Positions 6,438-14,429 are shown, counted from the first letter of the stretch. The stretch is DNA of 16,053 bases from Eubacteriales Family XIII. Incertae Sedis bacterium (GCA_031269205.1 JAISZM010000169.1:1-16053); one strand, 5' to 3'. Notes: generated from the letters alone by a model not told the origin. Made by a program: numbers and translations.

Positions 6438-6505
6438 GCACAATCTCAGCGATAAGTGAGAAGCCGCGGTTATGGGAAATCGATCAGCACCTACATAAAC
6501 AGGTT

Positions 6506-6682
6506 ACTATTCAGTCGCCACGCTATTTTTGCCCATCTCGGAACCTGATGACGATAGCTGCGAAGCGTAGCTGAGTCTAATACAAAGCGTTGGCTTCCTC
6601 ACGTACCCCAAAGTACGCTCCGGTGAGCCAAAACCGCCCTCAGAACCCAATCTGAACAAAACTAGCGCGGCAACTGAATAGT
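6506..6682. repeat. Long imperfect inverted-repeat element E2, related to E1
   Basis: The ends pair: 23 of the first 26 bases from 6506 match the reverse complement of the bases ending at 6682 (ACTATTCAGT and so on), with weaker matching to about 42 bases. Inside are a core hairpin, AGCTGCG-AAG-CGTAGCT (within 6555-6591), and a second arm, TTGGCT (6590-6595) with AGCCAA (6626-6631), closing on a GTAC...GTAC hairpin. There is no ORF. The 37 bases at 6555-6591 align without gaps to 490-526 in element E1 with 30 identities, yet the outer arms are different in sequence. It fills most of the gene-free 6438-6890 interval between rlmN and the kinase gene. A 10-base direct repeat (6493-6502, 6706-6715) surrounds it but not at its ends. 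Confidence 0.75.
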
Positions 6683-6746
6683 TTCGATTGAACCACTGAG
6701 CAGTAACATAAACAGCGCGTCAACGGTCAGTAATGTGGACGAATTT

Positions 6747-6775
6747 TCGACAGGCGTGAGACTTTGTGATACAAT
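6747..6775 (+). promoter_or_regulatory. Promoter of the hybrid histidine kinase gene
   Basis: TCGACA (6747-6752, five of six -35 bases) lies 17 bases before TACAAT (6770-6775), and a TG at 6767-6768 makes it an extended -10. Transcription would start near 6782, leaving a leader of about 109 bases before the ATG at 6891. The promoter is downstream of repeat element E2, so it would not depend on it. Confidence 0.7.
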
Positions 6776-6890
6776 CGTAGAGATGTTCCTGTGAGGCGTC
6801 ACCGACGTGCACTGCATAGTGACCTGCCGCATATTGTTCGTCCCATTGGCATCGGGGAGTGGGAAAGCTTTTGCGCTGAGGAGCGCGACA

Positions 6891-9329
6891 ATGACAGCGA
6901 AGTTGAAACAGCTGATTCACCGTTATATATTTTCGGAAAATCTTTCGTTGGACGCTCGTACGACGAACATGGTGTGTATCGTCGGAGTGGCGGGCGTGAT
7001 CGTCGCTATCATCACGCGCGCCTTCATGGGAAGTTCTCCCGTCCTCCTCATCGTGTTGGCGGGCATCGTCGTCAGCGTGTCGGCCCTGTTCGTGTTCTGC
7101 AACGTCTATAACAAACACAAGATAGGGTCGTGGTTGATCCTGTTTTTCCTCTGTGATCTGCTCCTGCCCGCCGCTCTGTTCGCCATGGGTGGCATCAAGA
7201 GCGGCGCCACCTCGTACTTTACCATGTCCATCGTGGTGATATTTTTCCTGTCGAAGGGGCGGGCTCGCGTCGTCATCCTCATCACAAACATCTTGTTCGT
7301 GATCTTCTGTTACATAGCCCTGGCCATACCGCCCTTCAGCGGATTCGTGGCGGAACTCTCGGGAACGGCGCAGTACGTCGATCATATACAGTCCTTTATC
7401 GTCTCGGGGTTTTTCATCGCGGCTCTCGTCGTATTCCAAAACCGCATATTTCAAGAAGAACAGAGGAAGATAGAGACGTTGCTTTCCTCGATGAACACGC
7501 TCTCGTCGGCTCTGCTTGATCAGAACGTCGAGCAACCGGAAGGCGTCCTGCGCGAGGGCATGAGCATCATCGCCCGCGACGTCGACGTCGACTGCATTGC
7601 TATCTGGAGAAATTTCACCCGGGACGGGAAGCGTTTCTTCAAACTGCATATGGCGGAATTCTACAATCAGATGTACGACAATACGGATGTGAATATGAAG
7701 GAAGAAGAAGACGGCAGCGAAAGAGCATTTCCCTACTCATCTTTTTTGCCCGAATGGGAGGACAGGCTGTCAAAAGGAGAGTCCGTCAATACCATCATGA
7801 GCGAATATCCCCCGGGTGTAGAGAGCTTTCTCGGAGGATTGGGAATCCAGGCGCTTCTCGTGATCCCGGTGATCTCTCACGGGGAATTTTGGGGAACTGT
7901 CGCGTTCAACAACTATCACGAAGAGCGGCGCTTTTCGGATTATGAAGTGCGCAACCTGCAACCCTGGGCGACGCTGCTCGCGAACGCTCTGATTCGCAAC
8001 GAGATCATACAGGATCTCGCGCGCGCTCAGGATGAGGCAGAGGCCGCGTCGAGAGCCAAGAGCGAATTTCTCTCGAATATGAGCCACGAGATGCGGACGC
8101 CGATGAACGCCATCATAGGCATGACGTCGATCGGTCGGGAGACCTCGGATACCAGGAAAAAGGACTATGCGTTTGAGAAGATAGACGACGCCTCCTTACA
8201 TCTCCTCGGCGTCATCAACGACATACTCGACATGTCGAAGATAGAGGCGAACAAGCTGGAACTCTCGCTCGCGGAATTCAGCTTTGAGGGGATGCTGCAA
8301 AAGGCGGTGAGCGTCAACAACTTCCTGATTGAAGCGAAGCGCCATGATTTCATCCTGAATATCGACCGCACTATTCCGGCTCTGCTCGTGGGCGACGAAC
8401 AGCGACTGACGCAGGTGGTCACGAATCTGCTTTCCAACGCGGTGAAGTTCACGCCGGACGGCGGGGTGATACATCTCGACGCCCGTCTTGTGGGTGAGCG
8501 CTCTATCGGGGAGGGTCGGAGTCTTGAGGACGAACGGGTCATAGGCGGCGAGCCGGATGAGGGCTGCGTCGTACGGATAGGCGTGACCGACACGGGTATC
8601 GGGATCAGTGAGGAACAGCAGGCACACCTGTTTACGTCCTTCCAGCAGGCCGAAAGCAGCACGTCGCGCGAGTTCGGCGGCACGGGACTTGGCCTCGCAA
8701 TCTCGAAGCGCCTCGTGGAACTGATGGGCGGCCGGATATCGGTGGAGTCCGAGGTGGGCGCCGGGTCAACCTTCGCGTTCACCGTGTGGCTGGGACGCGG
8801 GAAAGACAGAGGAAGAAGAGCCGGAATCGGCGCGGGCGAATCCGCCGCTCCGGACGCCGCGGCTAAACCAAGCGCGCCCGACGGCGCGGTTAAACCCGGC
8901 GCGCCCGGCGCCGATTCGCTCAGCGAAGAACCGCAACATCCGGACGACTTCAGCAAATATCACGTATTGGTGGCCGAAGATATAGACATCAATCGGGAGA
9001 TAGTCATGTCGTTCCTGGAGCCGACGGGCGTTGCGGTCTACAGCGCGGAAAACGGCGAGAAGGCGGTGGAGATGGTTCGCGAACACCCTGAACGATACGA
9101 CGCGATTTTCATGGACCTGCAGATGCCGAAGATGGACGGCTACGAAGCCACAAGGCAAATCCGCGCCTTGGACATACCCCGGGCAAAGGATATCCCGATC
9201 ATCGCGATGACCGCCAACGTGTTCCGGGAGGACGTGGAGAAATGCCTTGAATGCGGCATGAACGACCACGTCGGCAAACCTCTCGACAGGGAGCTAGTCC
9301 TATCCAAACTCCGCGCGTATCTGAGATGA
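6891..9329 (+). CDS. Membrane-bound hybrid sensor histidine kinase with GAF-like and receiver domains
   Basis: The 812-residue product is a phosphorelay kinase. About six membrane helices lie in residues 27-184, so sensing is at or within the membrane. A GAF-like region follows (about 200-370), then a HisKA domain with phospho-acceptor His399 in FLSNMSHEMRTPMN, and an ATPase domain with the N box (NLLSNAVKF, 512-520), DTGIGI (567-572) and GGTGLGLAI (596-604). An Ala/Pro/Gly linker (about 640-685) leads to a C-terminal receiver with the acidic pair in AEDIDIN, phospho-acceptor Asp742 (MDLQMPKMDG), and Lys796 in GKPL. The ATG at 6891 is chosen because GAGGAG stands seven bases upstream; a GTG 84 bases earlier lacks a ribosome site. 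No Hpt or output-domain regulator is adjacent, so the phosphate must go to a distant partner. The signal is unknown. Confidence 0.92.
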   Translation: MTAKLKQLIHRYIFSENLSLDARTTNMVCIVGVAGVIVAIITRAFMGSSPVLLIVLAGIVVSVSALFVFCNVYNKHKIGSWLILFFLCDLLLPAALFAMGGIKSGATSYFTMSIVVIFFLSKGRARVVILITNILFVIFCYIALAIPPFSGFVAELSGTAQYVDHIQSFIVSGFFIAALVVFQNRIFQEEQRKIETLLSSMNTLSSALLDQNVEQPEGVLREGMSIIARDVDVDCIAIWRNFTRDGKRFFKLHMAEFYNQMYDNTDVNMKEEEDGSERAFPYSSFLPEWEDRLSKGESVNTIMSEYPPGVESFLGGLGIQALLVIPVISHGEFWGTVAFNNYHEERRFSDYEVRNLQPWATLLANALIRNEIIQDLARAQDEAEAASRAKSEFLSNMSHEMRTPMNAIIGMTSIGRETSDTRKKDYAFEKIDDASLHLLGVINDILDMSKIEANKLELSLAEFSFEGMLQKAVSVNNFLIEAKRHDFILNIDRTIPALLVGDEQRLTQVVTNLLSNAVKFTPDGGVIHLDARLVGERSIGEGRSLEDERVIGGEPDEGCVVRIGVTDTGIGISEEQQAHLFTSFQQAESSTSREFGGTGLGLAISKRLVELMGGRISVESEVGAGSTFAFTVWLGRGKDRGRRAGIGAGESAAPDAAAKPSAPDGAVKPGAPGADSLSEEPQHPDDFSKYHVLVAEDIDINREIVMSFLEPTGVAVYSAENGEKAVEMVREHPERYDAIFMDLQMPKMDGYEATRQIRALDIPRAKDIPIIAMTANVFREDVEKCLECGMNDHVGKPLDRELVLSKLRAYLR

Positions 9330-9426
9330 ACGCGCGGGCGCTGTTCGCCGCCGGGGTAATAATATCGTTTCGTCGTCACGAGAGAGAATCCGGAAATTTC
9401 AGCTCGGAAGTTGGGACAGTGAAGGT

Positions 9427-9855
9427 ATGAGTTTTACAAAATTCCACACGGAGGTCAGGATACTTTACGCCGACACGGACGCCATGGGCATCGTGTGGCA
9501 CGGCAATTACGTGAGGTTCTTCGAGTTCGGGCGCACGGAAGCCCTGCGCGAGATAGGCTTCCCTTACGACAAGTTCGAGGAGAAGGGCTTCATGATGCCG
9601 CTGTATAACGTGAACGTCGACTACAAACGCCCCGCGAAGTTCGACGACGTGCTCGACATAGCGTCGTGGCCGAGGCGGCTCGGCGCGGCGAAGATAACGA
9701 TAGGCTACGAGGTTACGAACAAGGGCACGGGCGAACTCGTCGTTACGGGAGAAACCACTCACGCGATAGTGAACGGCGACATGAAGCCCGTGAACATAAG
9801 GAAGCATTACCCCGAGTTCGCGGAGCGTATGCTTGAGATGGCCGAGTTCGGGTGA
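9427..9855 (+). CDS. Acyl-CoA thioesterase, YbgC/4HBT hotdog family
   Basis: The 142-residue protein is a single hotdog-fold domain of normal length. The signature YADTDAMGIVWHGNYVRFFE (14-33) contains Asp18, the residue equivalent to the catalytic Asp of 4-hydroxybenzoyl-CoA thioesterase, and the following HGNY. Family members hydrolyse acyl-CoA or acyl-ACP thioesters in the cytoplasm; the chain preferred here cannot be read from sequence. In proteobacteria YbgC is linked to the Tol-Pal genes, but no such genes are present here. The gene begins 97 bases after the kinase stop. Its ribosome site is poor: GAAGG ends only one base before the ATG, and GGGA is further upstream. It converges with coaC on the other strand. 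Confidence 0.9.
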   Translation: MSFTKFHTEVRILYADTDAMGIVWHGNYVRFFEFGRTEALREIGFPYDKFEEKGFMMPLYNVNVDYKRPAKFDDVLDIASWPRRLGAAKITIGYEVTNKGTGELVVTGETTHAIVNGDMKPVNIRKHYPEFAERMLEMAEFG

Positions 9856-9895
9856 CGCCTGACTTTCGGAGAGACCGTCGGTAGGTTTGACGGAA

Positions 9896-9927
9896 GCCGG
9901 CGCGCATTCCCGCGGCGCTTCGCCGGT
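9896..9927. terminator. Weak candidate bidirectional terminator between the thioesterase and coaC
   Basis: GCCGGCG (9896-9902) can pair with CGCCGGT (9921-9927, one G·T end pair) in the 73-base gap between convergent genes. No T-run is present on either side, so intrinsic termination is uncertain. Confidence 0.3.
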
Positions 9928-9928
9928 C

Positions 9929-10468
9929 TCAGAGGGAATCCTCGATCGCTTTGATGATGGCGTCCTCGTTCGCGAGGGCGCCTTTTCCGAGGTCGCCGCA
10001 GGCCAAGACGGATTCGCGCGGTTCGACGAAGATGTAGCCGAGTCCGGAGAGTTTTTCTAAGTTGCCTTGCGTTATCGGGTTTTCGTACATGGCCGTGTTC
10101 ATGGCGGGGCAGACGATGATCGGTTTGCCGTCGCCGGCGGCAGCCATAACGATCGTCGTCAGCAGGTCATCCGCTATGCCGTTCGCTATCTTGCCGACGA
10201 CGTTCGCCGTCGCGGGCGCGACGACGAGAACGTCGGCGCCTTTCGCGAGGCCGATGTGCTCTACGTCGTATTCGGGTACATCCGCGAAACTGTCGGTATA
10301 GACCGGGCGCTTCGTGAGCGTCGAGAAGGTCAGTGGGGCGATAAACTCGCGCGCGTTTTTCGTCATGACGACGTTCACGGTGTGACCGCCTTTTGTGAGC
10401 TTGTTCGCGAGTTCGGCGGCCTTGTACGCCGCGATGCTGCCGGTTACTCCGAGGACGATGTTCGCCAT
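9929..10468 (-). CDS. coaC: Phosphopantothenoylcysteine decarboxylase (stand-alone flavoprotein)
   Basis: CoaC decarboxylates 4'-phosphopantothenoylcysteine to 4'-phosphopantetheine with FMN, the third step of coenzyme A synthesis. The 179-residue protein covers just the flavoprotein domain: GVTGSIAAYKA (7-17) for the phosphate of FMN, His71 in the HIGLAK motif (catalytic base), VVAPATANVVGKIANGIADDLL (82-103), the PAMN motif (121-124) and Cys157 in ACGDLGKGAL, the substrate-recognition flap cysteine. A clear ribosome site, GGAGAG, sits six bases before the ATG. It lies 33 bases after coaB, so the two are almost surely co-transcribed. In most bacteria both activities are fused as CoaBC; here they are separate polypeptides with the order reversed. 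Confidence 0.95.
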   Translation of the reverse strand: MANIVLGVTGSIAAYKAAELANKLTKGGHTVNVVMTKNAREFIAPLTFSTLTKRPVYTDSFADVPEYDVEHIGLAKGADVLVVAPATANVVGKIANGIADDLLTTIVMAAAGDGKPIIVCPAMNTAMYENPITQGNLEKLSGLGYIFVEPRESVLACGDLGKGALANEDAIIKAIEDSL

Positions 10469-10501
10469 TTATCTCTCTCCGTTCTTCACACCGCCGAATC
10501 C

Positions 10502-11215
10502 TTACCGCGCGGAATCGAGCGCCTTTTGGCGCACCACCGTCGCTATGGCTTCGGCTATCGCTTCCTTGCCATCGTATGATTGGTACGAGCCGTCCTTCGC
10601 TACGAGGTGGCCGACATGGCCGCCTTTGCGCAGGTATTTCGTGTCGTTCGCGAGCACGTAGTCGCAGTCGTTCTTTTTGAGCAGTCCATAGCCCACGCGG
10701 ATGAGTTCTTCCTCGTCTACGTCCGACAGCAGCTTGAACCCCACGACGACGGCGTCCGGAGCGAGTTCCCTGAACAGCGCGATGATCTTCGGAGCGCGTT
10801 CGAGGACGACGAGCACGTCGTCAAGATCCGAACTGATCTTACCCCCGTCGCGTATGTCCGGCGCGTCGGCGATGCTGTCCGCGGCTTTCAGCGCCGTCGT
10901 CACCTTCTTCACGCGGTAGTCGCTGACGGCCATGCTGTGGACCACGGCGTCTATGCGATGTTCCGCGCAGACAGTACGCACGGCTTCGCCCAGCGCGGTC
11001 ACGTCGTTCGCGTGTATGACCGTGACGTCGCCGGCGCTCGGCGTGGCGGCGTGTCTGTCGCAGACGTAGAATATGCGGGGAGCTTCGGGCGCCGACGACA
11101 GCTTTTCCGCTATCAGCGCGCCGAGACGCCCTGTGCCCGTGTTCCTTATCGTACGCACCTCGTCGATTTTTTCTGTATTGCCACCCGCCGTGATCAGTAT
11201 ATTCATACCATACAT
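10502..11215 (-). CDS. coaB: Phosphopantothenate-cysteine ligase (stand-alone CoaB)
   Basis: CoaB joins 4'-phosphopantothenate and cysteine using a nucleoside triphosphate (CTP in most bacteria), the step before CoaC. The product is 237 residues from this start. It has ITAGGNTEKIDEVRTIRN and NTGTGRLG at the N-terminus, the central HSMAVSDY (93-100), KISSD (126-130), VGFKLL (158-163) and ANDT (189-192). These suit a separate CoaB such as that of streptococci rather than a CoaBC fusion. The start is uncertain: MYGMNILITAGG gives two ATGs, at 11215 and 11206, the second closer to family N-termini, and neither has a good ribosome site. It lies 59 bases downstream of the DHHW gene on the same strand, so read-through from the O-acetylation genes is possible. 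Confidence 0.93.
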   Translation of the reverse strand: MYGMNILITAGGNTEKIDEVRTIRNTGTGRLGALIAEKLSSAPEAPRIFYVCDRHAATPSAGDVTVIHANDVTALGEAVRTVCAEHRIDAVVHSMAVSDYRVKKVTTALKAADSIADAPDIRDGGKISSDLDDVLVVLERAPKIIALFRELAPDAVVVGFKLLSDVDEEELIRVGYGLLKKNDCDYVLANDTKYLRKGGHVGHLVAKDGSYQSYDGKEAIAEAIATVVRQKALDSAR

Positions 11216-11274
11216 GATAGCATATCGCCCAAAGGCACGGGGCTTGCAAGCACAAAATTATTGAAGGGGGTTTG

Positions 11275-12756
11275 TCACTTGAACAGCGTAGAGAGCCGAT
11301 CCACCTGCTTCTCCGAACCCGCCGCCGAAATGTAGTTCAGAAACAGAGCCTCGTTGATGTTATAGGCATTGATGAGGTCGTCCACGCTTCCCTCGTAGTA
11401 GCGGAAGTCGACGACGATGATCTCGTCGTAATTCTCCGTCAGGAAGGGGATGAAGGCGTTCGCGAAACTCTCCTTGAATACGATGAGCCTGCGCCCTGTA
11501 CCGCTCTGGGTCTTGATGTCGATGATCGGCAGGTCGCCGCCCGTGAACGCGAGATATTTGTTCGCGGTCAATATCTCGTCGGGGCCGCGTATGATGTTCA
11601 TTTTGAACCCATCGCGCTCGCGGGAATTCTCATACCCCGTCATCTCATACGGGACGACGGGCGCGTATGCGAGGACATAGTCGGGATTCGCCCGCATTTC
11701 AGCGTCGCCGCCTATGGAATTGTAGAAACTGCCGAGAAAACCGTCGAGCCTTACGCGCGGATAGGAGAGCAAGGCCGTGTGCGGCAGATCGAGCGCCTTA
11801 CAATAGTCGCGGTAGGCGTAATAGGCGCCGAGTTGGGTCCAGTGATGATCCGTGCGGAAATAGACGTACTCGTTCGCGTGAGCCTTCAGGCTGTCGTACA
11901 CGTCCACCTTTACGACGCTGTCGTTCAGCTTGCCGTAGATGTAATGTATGGCGGCGCGTTGGTCGTCGGTCAGATCCCGATACCTGTCGGGCAGTTTGAA
12001 CTCGATATTCGTCGGGGCGACGAGGGCGGCCGTCGTGACGCGCCCGCGGTATTTTTCATCGAAGGCGTTGATGATGTTCGCGTATCGTTCGTTGTTTTTC
12101 TCCGAGAAGCCGTAGAACTCAAGGGCCGTGTCGCCTATGACTATGACGCCGCCCTCGCGCTTGCCATCGCCCGTGAGTTGAGTATCCTCATTCCCGGTTT
12201 CCGGCGATCCCGCCGCTCCGCCCGTGGAGATCGCTCCGCCCGTGGAGATCGCTCCGCCCGTCGCGCCGATCGCGTCGCCGCTTACGACGCCCGACGCGCC
12301 TGGATCGGGCGTCGCGCCGTCGCCGCCCGCGATAACGTCGGGATTGGGATCGTCGGGCGAGGCTTCAGTCGGTGCGTCGTCCCGACCCCCCGCCGTGTCG
12401 ACACCGTAATGTATGCTGACGTTTTCGTCGCCCCCCACGCCTTTGACCCCGAAAAGCGCCTTGAAGTCGGACGCCGTCGCAATCATGCGCTCGCGCCATG
12501 GGAAGGTGTCGGAATAGTAGCGCGAAAAATCGTCTGTCAAGCTGCCGTCAAACAAAGCTTTCGCTGAAAAGACGGGCGCCTTCTCGAGCGGCCTGTTTTC
12601 TATCTGGGACAGCTCGGGTTTCGGCATTATGAAACTCATCGCTCCGAGAACGGCGAGCGCCGCTATGAAGATGAACAGGATGAGCGCGTTCCCACGCTCG
12701 TCGCCGGCGAGTTTTACCGTCTGTATGTTGTTCGTATGGTTTTGCTTCTTAGCCAT
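11275..12756 (-). CDS. DHHW-motif, AlgJ/AlgX-like secreted or membrane-anchored partner of MBOAT acyltransferase
   Basis: The 493-residue protein has one membrane helix (about 22-44) after a basic N-terminus, then an extracytoplasmic domain. IENRPLEKAP (52-61), DTFPWRER (83-90) and YFRTDHHWTQLGAYYAY (299-315, DHHW at 303-306) mark the DHHW family, related to the SGNH-like acetyltransferases AlgJ and AlgX. A later KESFANAF (428-435) carries a Ser at the usual position of this family. Family partners receive acetyl groups from an MBOAT protein and place them on exported polysaccharide; the glycan here is unknown. Residues about 118-200 are a Gly/Ala/Pro/Asp-rich linker with a repeated GGAIST unit, an unusual insertion. 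The start has GGTGA six bases upstream. It follows the MBOAT gene by 23 bases. Confidence 0.88.
   Translation of the reverse strand: MAKKQNHTNNIQTVKLAGDERGNALILFIFIAALAVLGAMSFIMPKPELSQIENRPLEKAPVFSAKALFDGSLTDDFSRYYSDTFPWRERMIATASDFKALFGVKGVGGDENVSIHYGVDTAGGRDDAPTEASPDDPNPDVIAGGDGATPDPGASGVVSGDAIGATGGAISTGGAISTGGAAGSPETGNEDTQLTGDGKREGGVIVIGDTALEFYGFSEKNNERYANIINAFDEKYRGRVTTAALVAPTNIEFKLPDRYRDLTDDQRAAIHYIYGKLNDSVVKVDVYDSLKAHANEYVYFRTDHHWTQLGAYYAYRDYCKALDLPHTALLSYPRVRLDGFLGSFYNSIGGDAEMRANPDYVLAYAPVVPYEMTGYENSRERDGFKMNIIRGPDEILTANKYLAFTGGDLPIIDIKTQSGTGRRLIVFKESFANAFIPFLTENYDEIIVVDFRYYEGSVDDLINAYNINEALFLNYISAAGSEKQVDRLSTLFK
12215..12261. repeat. 18-bp in-frame tandem repeat in the DHHW gene
   Basis: The unit GCTCCGCCCGTGGAGATC is repeated exactly at 12215-12232 and 12233-12250, with 11 more matching bases after it. 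It encodes the repeated six-residue GGAIST linker units. Eighteen-base units keep the reading frame, so copy number could vary without breaking the protein. Confidence 0.9.
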
Positions 12757-12779
12757 AGGTGGTCACCTTTCCCGCATCG

Positions 12780-14276
12780 TCAAAATCTGAAATAGATGAA
12801 CGGGTTGTAACTGTCGCCTACGAGCATTATCGTACTCACAAAGAGCAGGGCGCCAAGCCAGACGCATCTCACGGCAAAGAGGGACGTCGCCAGCGTCCTC
12901 CCGCGGTGTTCCGCGATACGATAGAGTCGTGATACGGCCCTGCCCAAGGGAATAGAAGCGAGCACGGCCACAATTAACAGAAACAGATTGTTCTGCAAAA
13001 GGAGGGTGGTTCCCGTGTCGGTAATTGCGCCTGAACCGAACATGCGGCTTATGCAAAAGGCCGCGTCCCCTATGTCCGTGAAGTAGAAGAACACCCATCC
13101 GAACAGGAAGACGAGTACGGTGTAGATGTGGGACAGGGCGCGCGACCACTGCTCCATGCGCTTTCTGAGCCAGAGTTTTTCAAAGGCGATGAAGGCGAAC
13201 CAGTAGAGTCCCCATAGCACGAAGTTCCAGCTCGCGCCGTGCCACAGGCCCGTCAGCGCCCAAACGACGAAGAGGTTGCGGTACTGCTTTTCGCGGTTGC
13301 CTCCCAGAGGGATGTAGACGTAGTCGCGGAAGAACGTGCCGAGCGAGATGTGCCACCTGCGCCAGAACTCCGAAGCCGAGGTCGCGATGTACGGGTAGTT
13401 GAAGTTCTCCCGATACCTGAATCCGAAGATGCGTCCCATGCCGATGGCCATGTCCGAGTAGGCGGAGAAGTCGAAGTATATCTGAAACGCGAACATGACC
13501 ACCCCGAGCCACGCGCCGAGCAGACTGAGTTGACCGAAATTGTCCGAGGCGAGCAGACTGTCCGCGATGTCGCCGCAGACGTTCGCGAGTACGGCCTTTT
13601 TCGCGAGGCCGACGAGGAATCTTTCGACGCCCTGCGCGGCTTCGCGCGGATTCGTTTCGCGATGTTCTATGGACTCTTCGATATGCTCGTACCTGACGAT
13701 GGGTCCGGCCACGAGCTGCGGGAACATCGACACATAGGTGAGCAGTTTCGGAAACGCGCGCTGCGCCCGCGTGTCGCCGCGGTACACGTCGATCACGTAT
13801 GACATGACCTGAAAGGTGTAGAACGATATGCCGATGGGCAGGGCGATGTCGGGAACGGGCAGATCCGCGCGGAATCCCGCGTTGACGGTTTCGACGATGA
13901 AGCCCGCGTACTTGAACACTCCGAGCAACGCCAAGTCCGCCGCGATGGCGCAGATGAGGAAGAACTTCGCCTTGCGCGCGGCGGCGTTGGCGAGGGCTTC
14001 CCTCTCCGCCTTCTCCACCTTCGACATGCGTCCGCGCTTCGTGCGTTTCGGCGGTATGCCCGAGAGCCGCGCCCGCTCTATTTTCAGGGTGAGCGCCCAA
14101 TTAATGAAGACGGTCGCGAGCATGAGGAACACGTAGACGGGTTCGCCCCACGCGTAGAAGACGAGCGAGAATGCGATGAGTACGCCGTTGCGCCACGGTA
14201 TATCCTTGCGCGCGAAGTACAACGCCAGACACGCGGGCAAAAAAACGTATAAGAAAAAAAGGCTTGAGAATACCAT
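12780..14276 (-). CDS. MBOAT family O-acyltransferase (AlgI/DltB-like)
   Basis: This polytopic membrane protein of 498 residues should carry acetyl groups across the membrane for O-acetylation of a cell-surface polymer, with the DHHW protein next to it. The N-terminus MVFSSLFFLYVFLP is the standard AlgI-type start. Further marks are QLVAGPIVRYEHI (187-199), YFDFSAYSDMAIGMGRIFG (267-285), NFNYPYIATSASEFWRRWHISLGTFFRDYVYIPLGG (291-326, His309) and the catalytic LTGLWHGASWNFVLWG (His346). A Lys/Arg/Glu-rich loop at about 76-105 is longer than I would expect. The frame extends to a TTG at 14348, but homology favours the ATG at 14276. That ATG has no ribosome site and lies just after an extended -10 box. 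It heads a likely MBOAT-DHHW-coaB-coaC operon. Confidence 0.93.
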   Translation of the reverse strand: MVFSSLFFLYVFLPACLALYFARKDIPWRNGVLIAFSLVFYAWGEPVYVFLMLATVFINWALTLKIERARLSGIPPKRTKRGRMSKVEKAEREALANAAARKAKFFLICAIAADLALLGVFKYAGFIVETVNAGFRADLPVPDIALPIGISFYTFQVMSYVIDVYRGDTRAQRAFPKLLTYVSMFPQLVAGPIVRYEHIEESIEHRETNPREAAQGVERFLVGLAKKAVLANVCGDIADSLLASDNFGQLSLLGAWLGVVMFAFQIYFDFSAYSDMAIGMGRIFGFRYRENFNYPYIATSASEFWRRWHISLGTFFRDYVYIPLGGNREKQYRNLFVVWALTGLWHGASWNFVLWGLYWFAFIAFEKLWLRKRMEQWSRALSHIYTVLVFLFGWVFFYFTDIGDAAFCISRMFGSGAITDTGTTLLLQNNLFLLIVAVLASIPLGRAVSRLYRIAEHRGRTLATSLFAVRCVWLGALLFVSTIMLVGDSYNPFIYFRF

Positions 14277-14282
14277 ATTTTC

Positions 14283-14293
14283 AGTATAACATA
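14283..14293 (-). promoter_or_regulatory. Extended -10 promoter of the MBOAT operon, possibly giving a leaderless mRNA
   Basis: On the minus strand this reads TATGTTATACT, identical to the box before guaB. The hexamer TATACT (14283-14288) ends six bases before the MBOAT ATG, so transcription would begin at or next to the A of the start codon. No -35 is convincing. Confidence 0.55.
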
Positions 14294-14429
14294 CGGTTTT
14301 CGCGGTAATTTTCTTTAAGTTTTCCGTAACATTAATGCTCTGTGTCAACGCTTGCGGTAGTGCCGCGGCGACCGCTCAAACGTCACGCCGTCGACCGCGA
14401 GCGAACGAGAGGGGCGCGACGCGATGTTT

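Noticed and set aside
5475..6443. Long frame (322 codons) antisense to rlmN
   Set aside because: rlmN is complete with all its catalytic residues; the antisense frame is Arg/His/Ala-rich and lacks a ribosome site.
6493..6715. 10-base direct repeat ACATAAACAG flanking E2 as a target duplication
   Set aside because: The copies lie 3 and 23 bases from the element ends, not directly at them, so chance or older sequence is more likely.
6807..6890. Longer kinase N-terminus from a GTG at 6807
   Set aside because: No ribosome site precedes it, while the ATG at 6891 has GAGGAG at seven bases.
12215..12261. CRISPR-like array
   Set aside because: The units are contiguous without spacers and encode an in-frame protein linker.
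11272..12567. Long frame (431 codons) antisense to the DHHW gene
   Set aside because: The DHHW protein has recognisable motifs and a ribosome site; the opposite frame is a GC-bias shadow.
14277..14348. Extra 24 residues on the MBOAT N-terminus from a TTG
   Set aside because: AlgI-type proteins start at MVFSSLFFLY; the extension is polar, and contains the promoter-like box.
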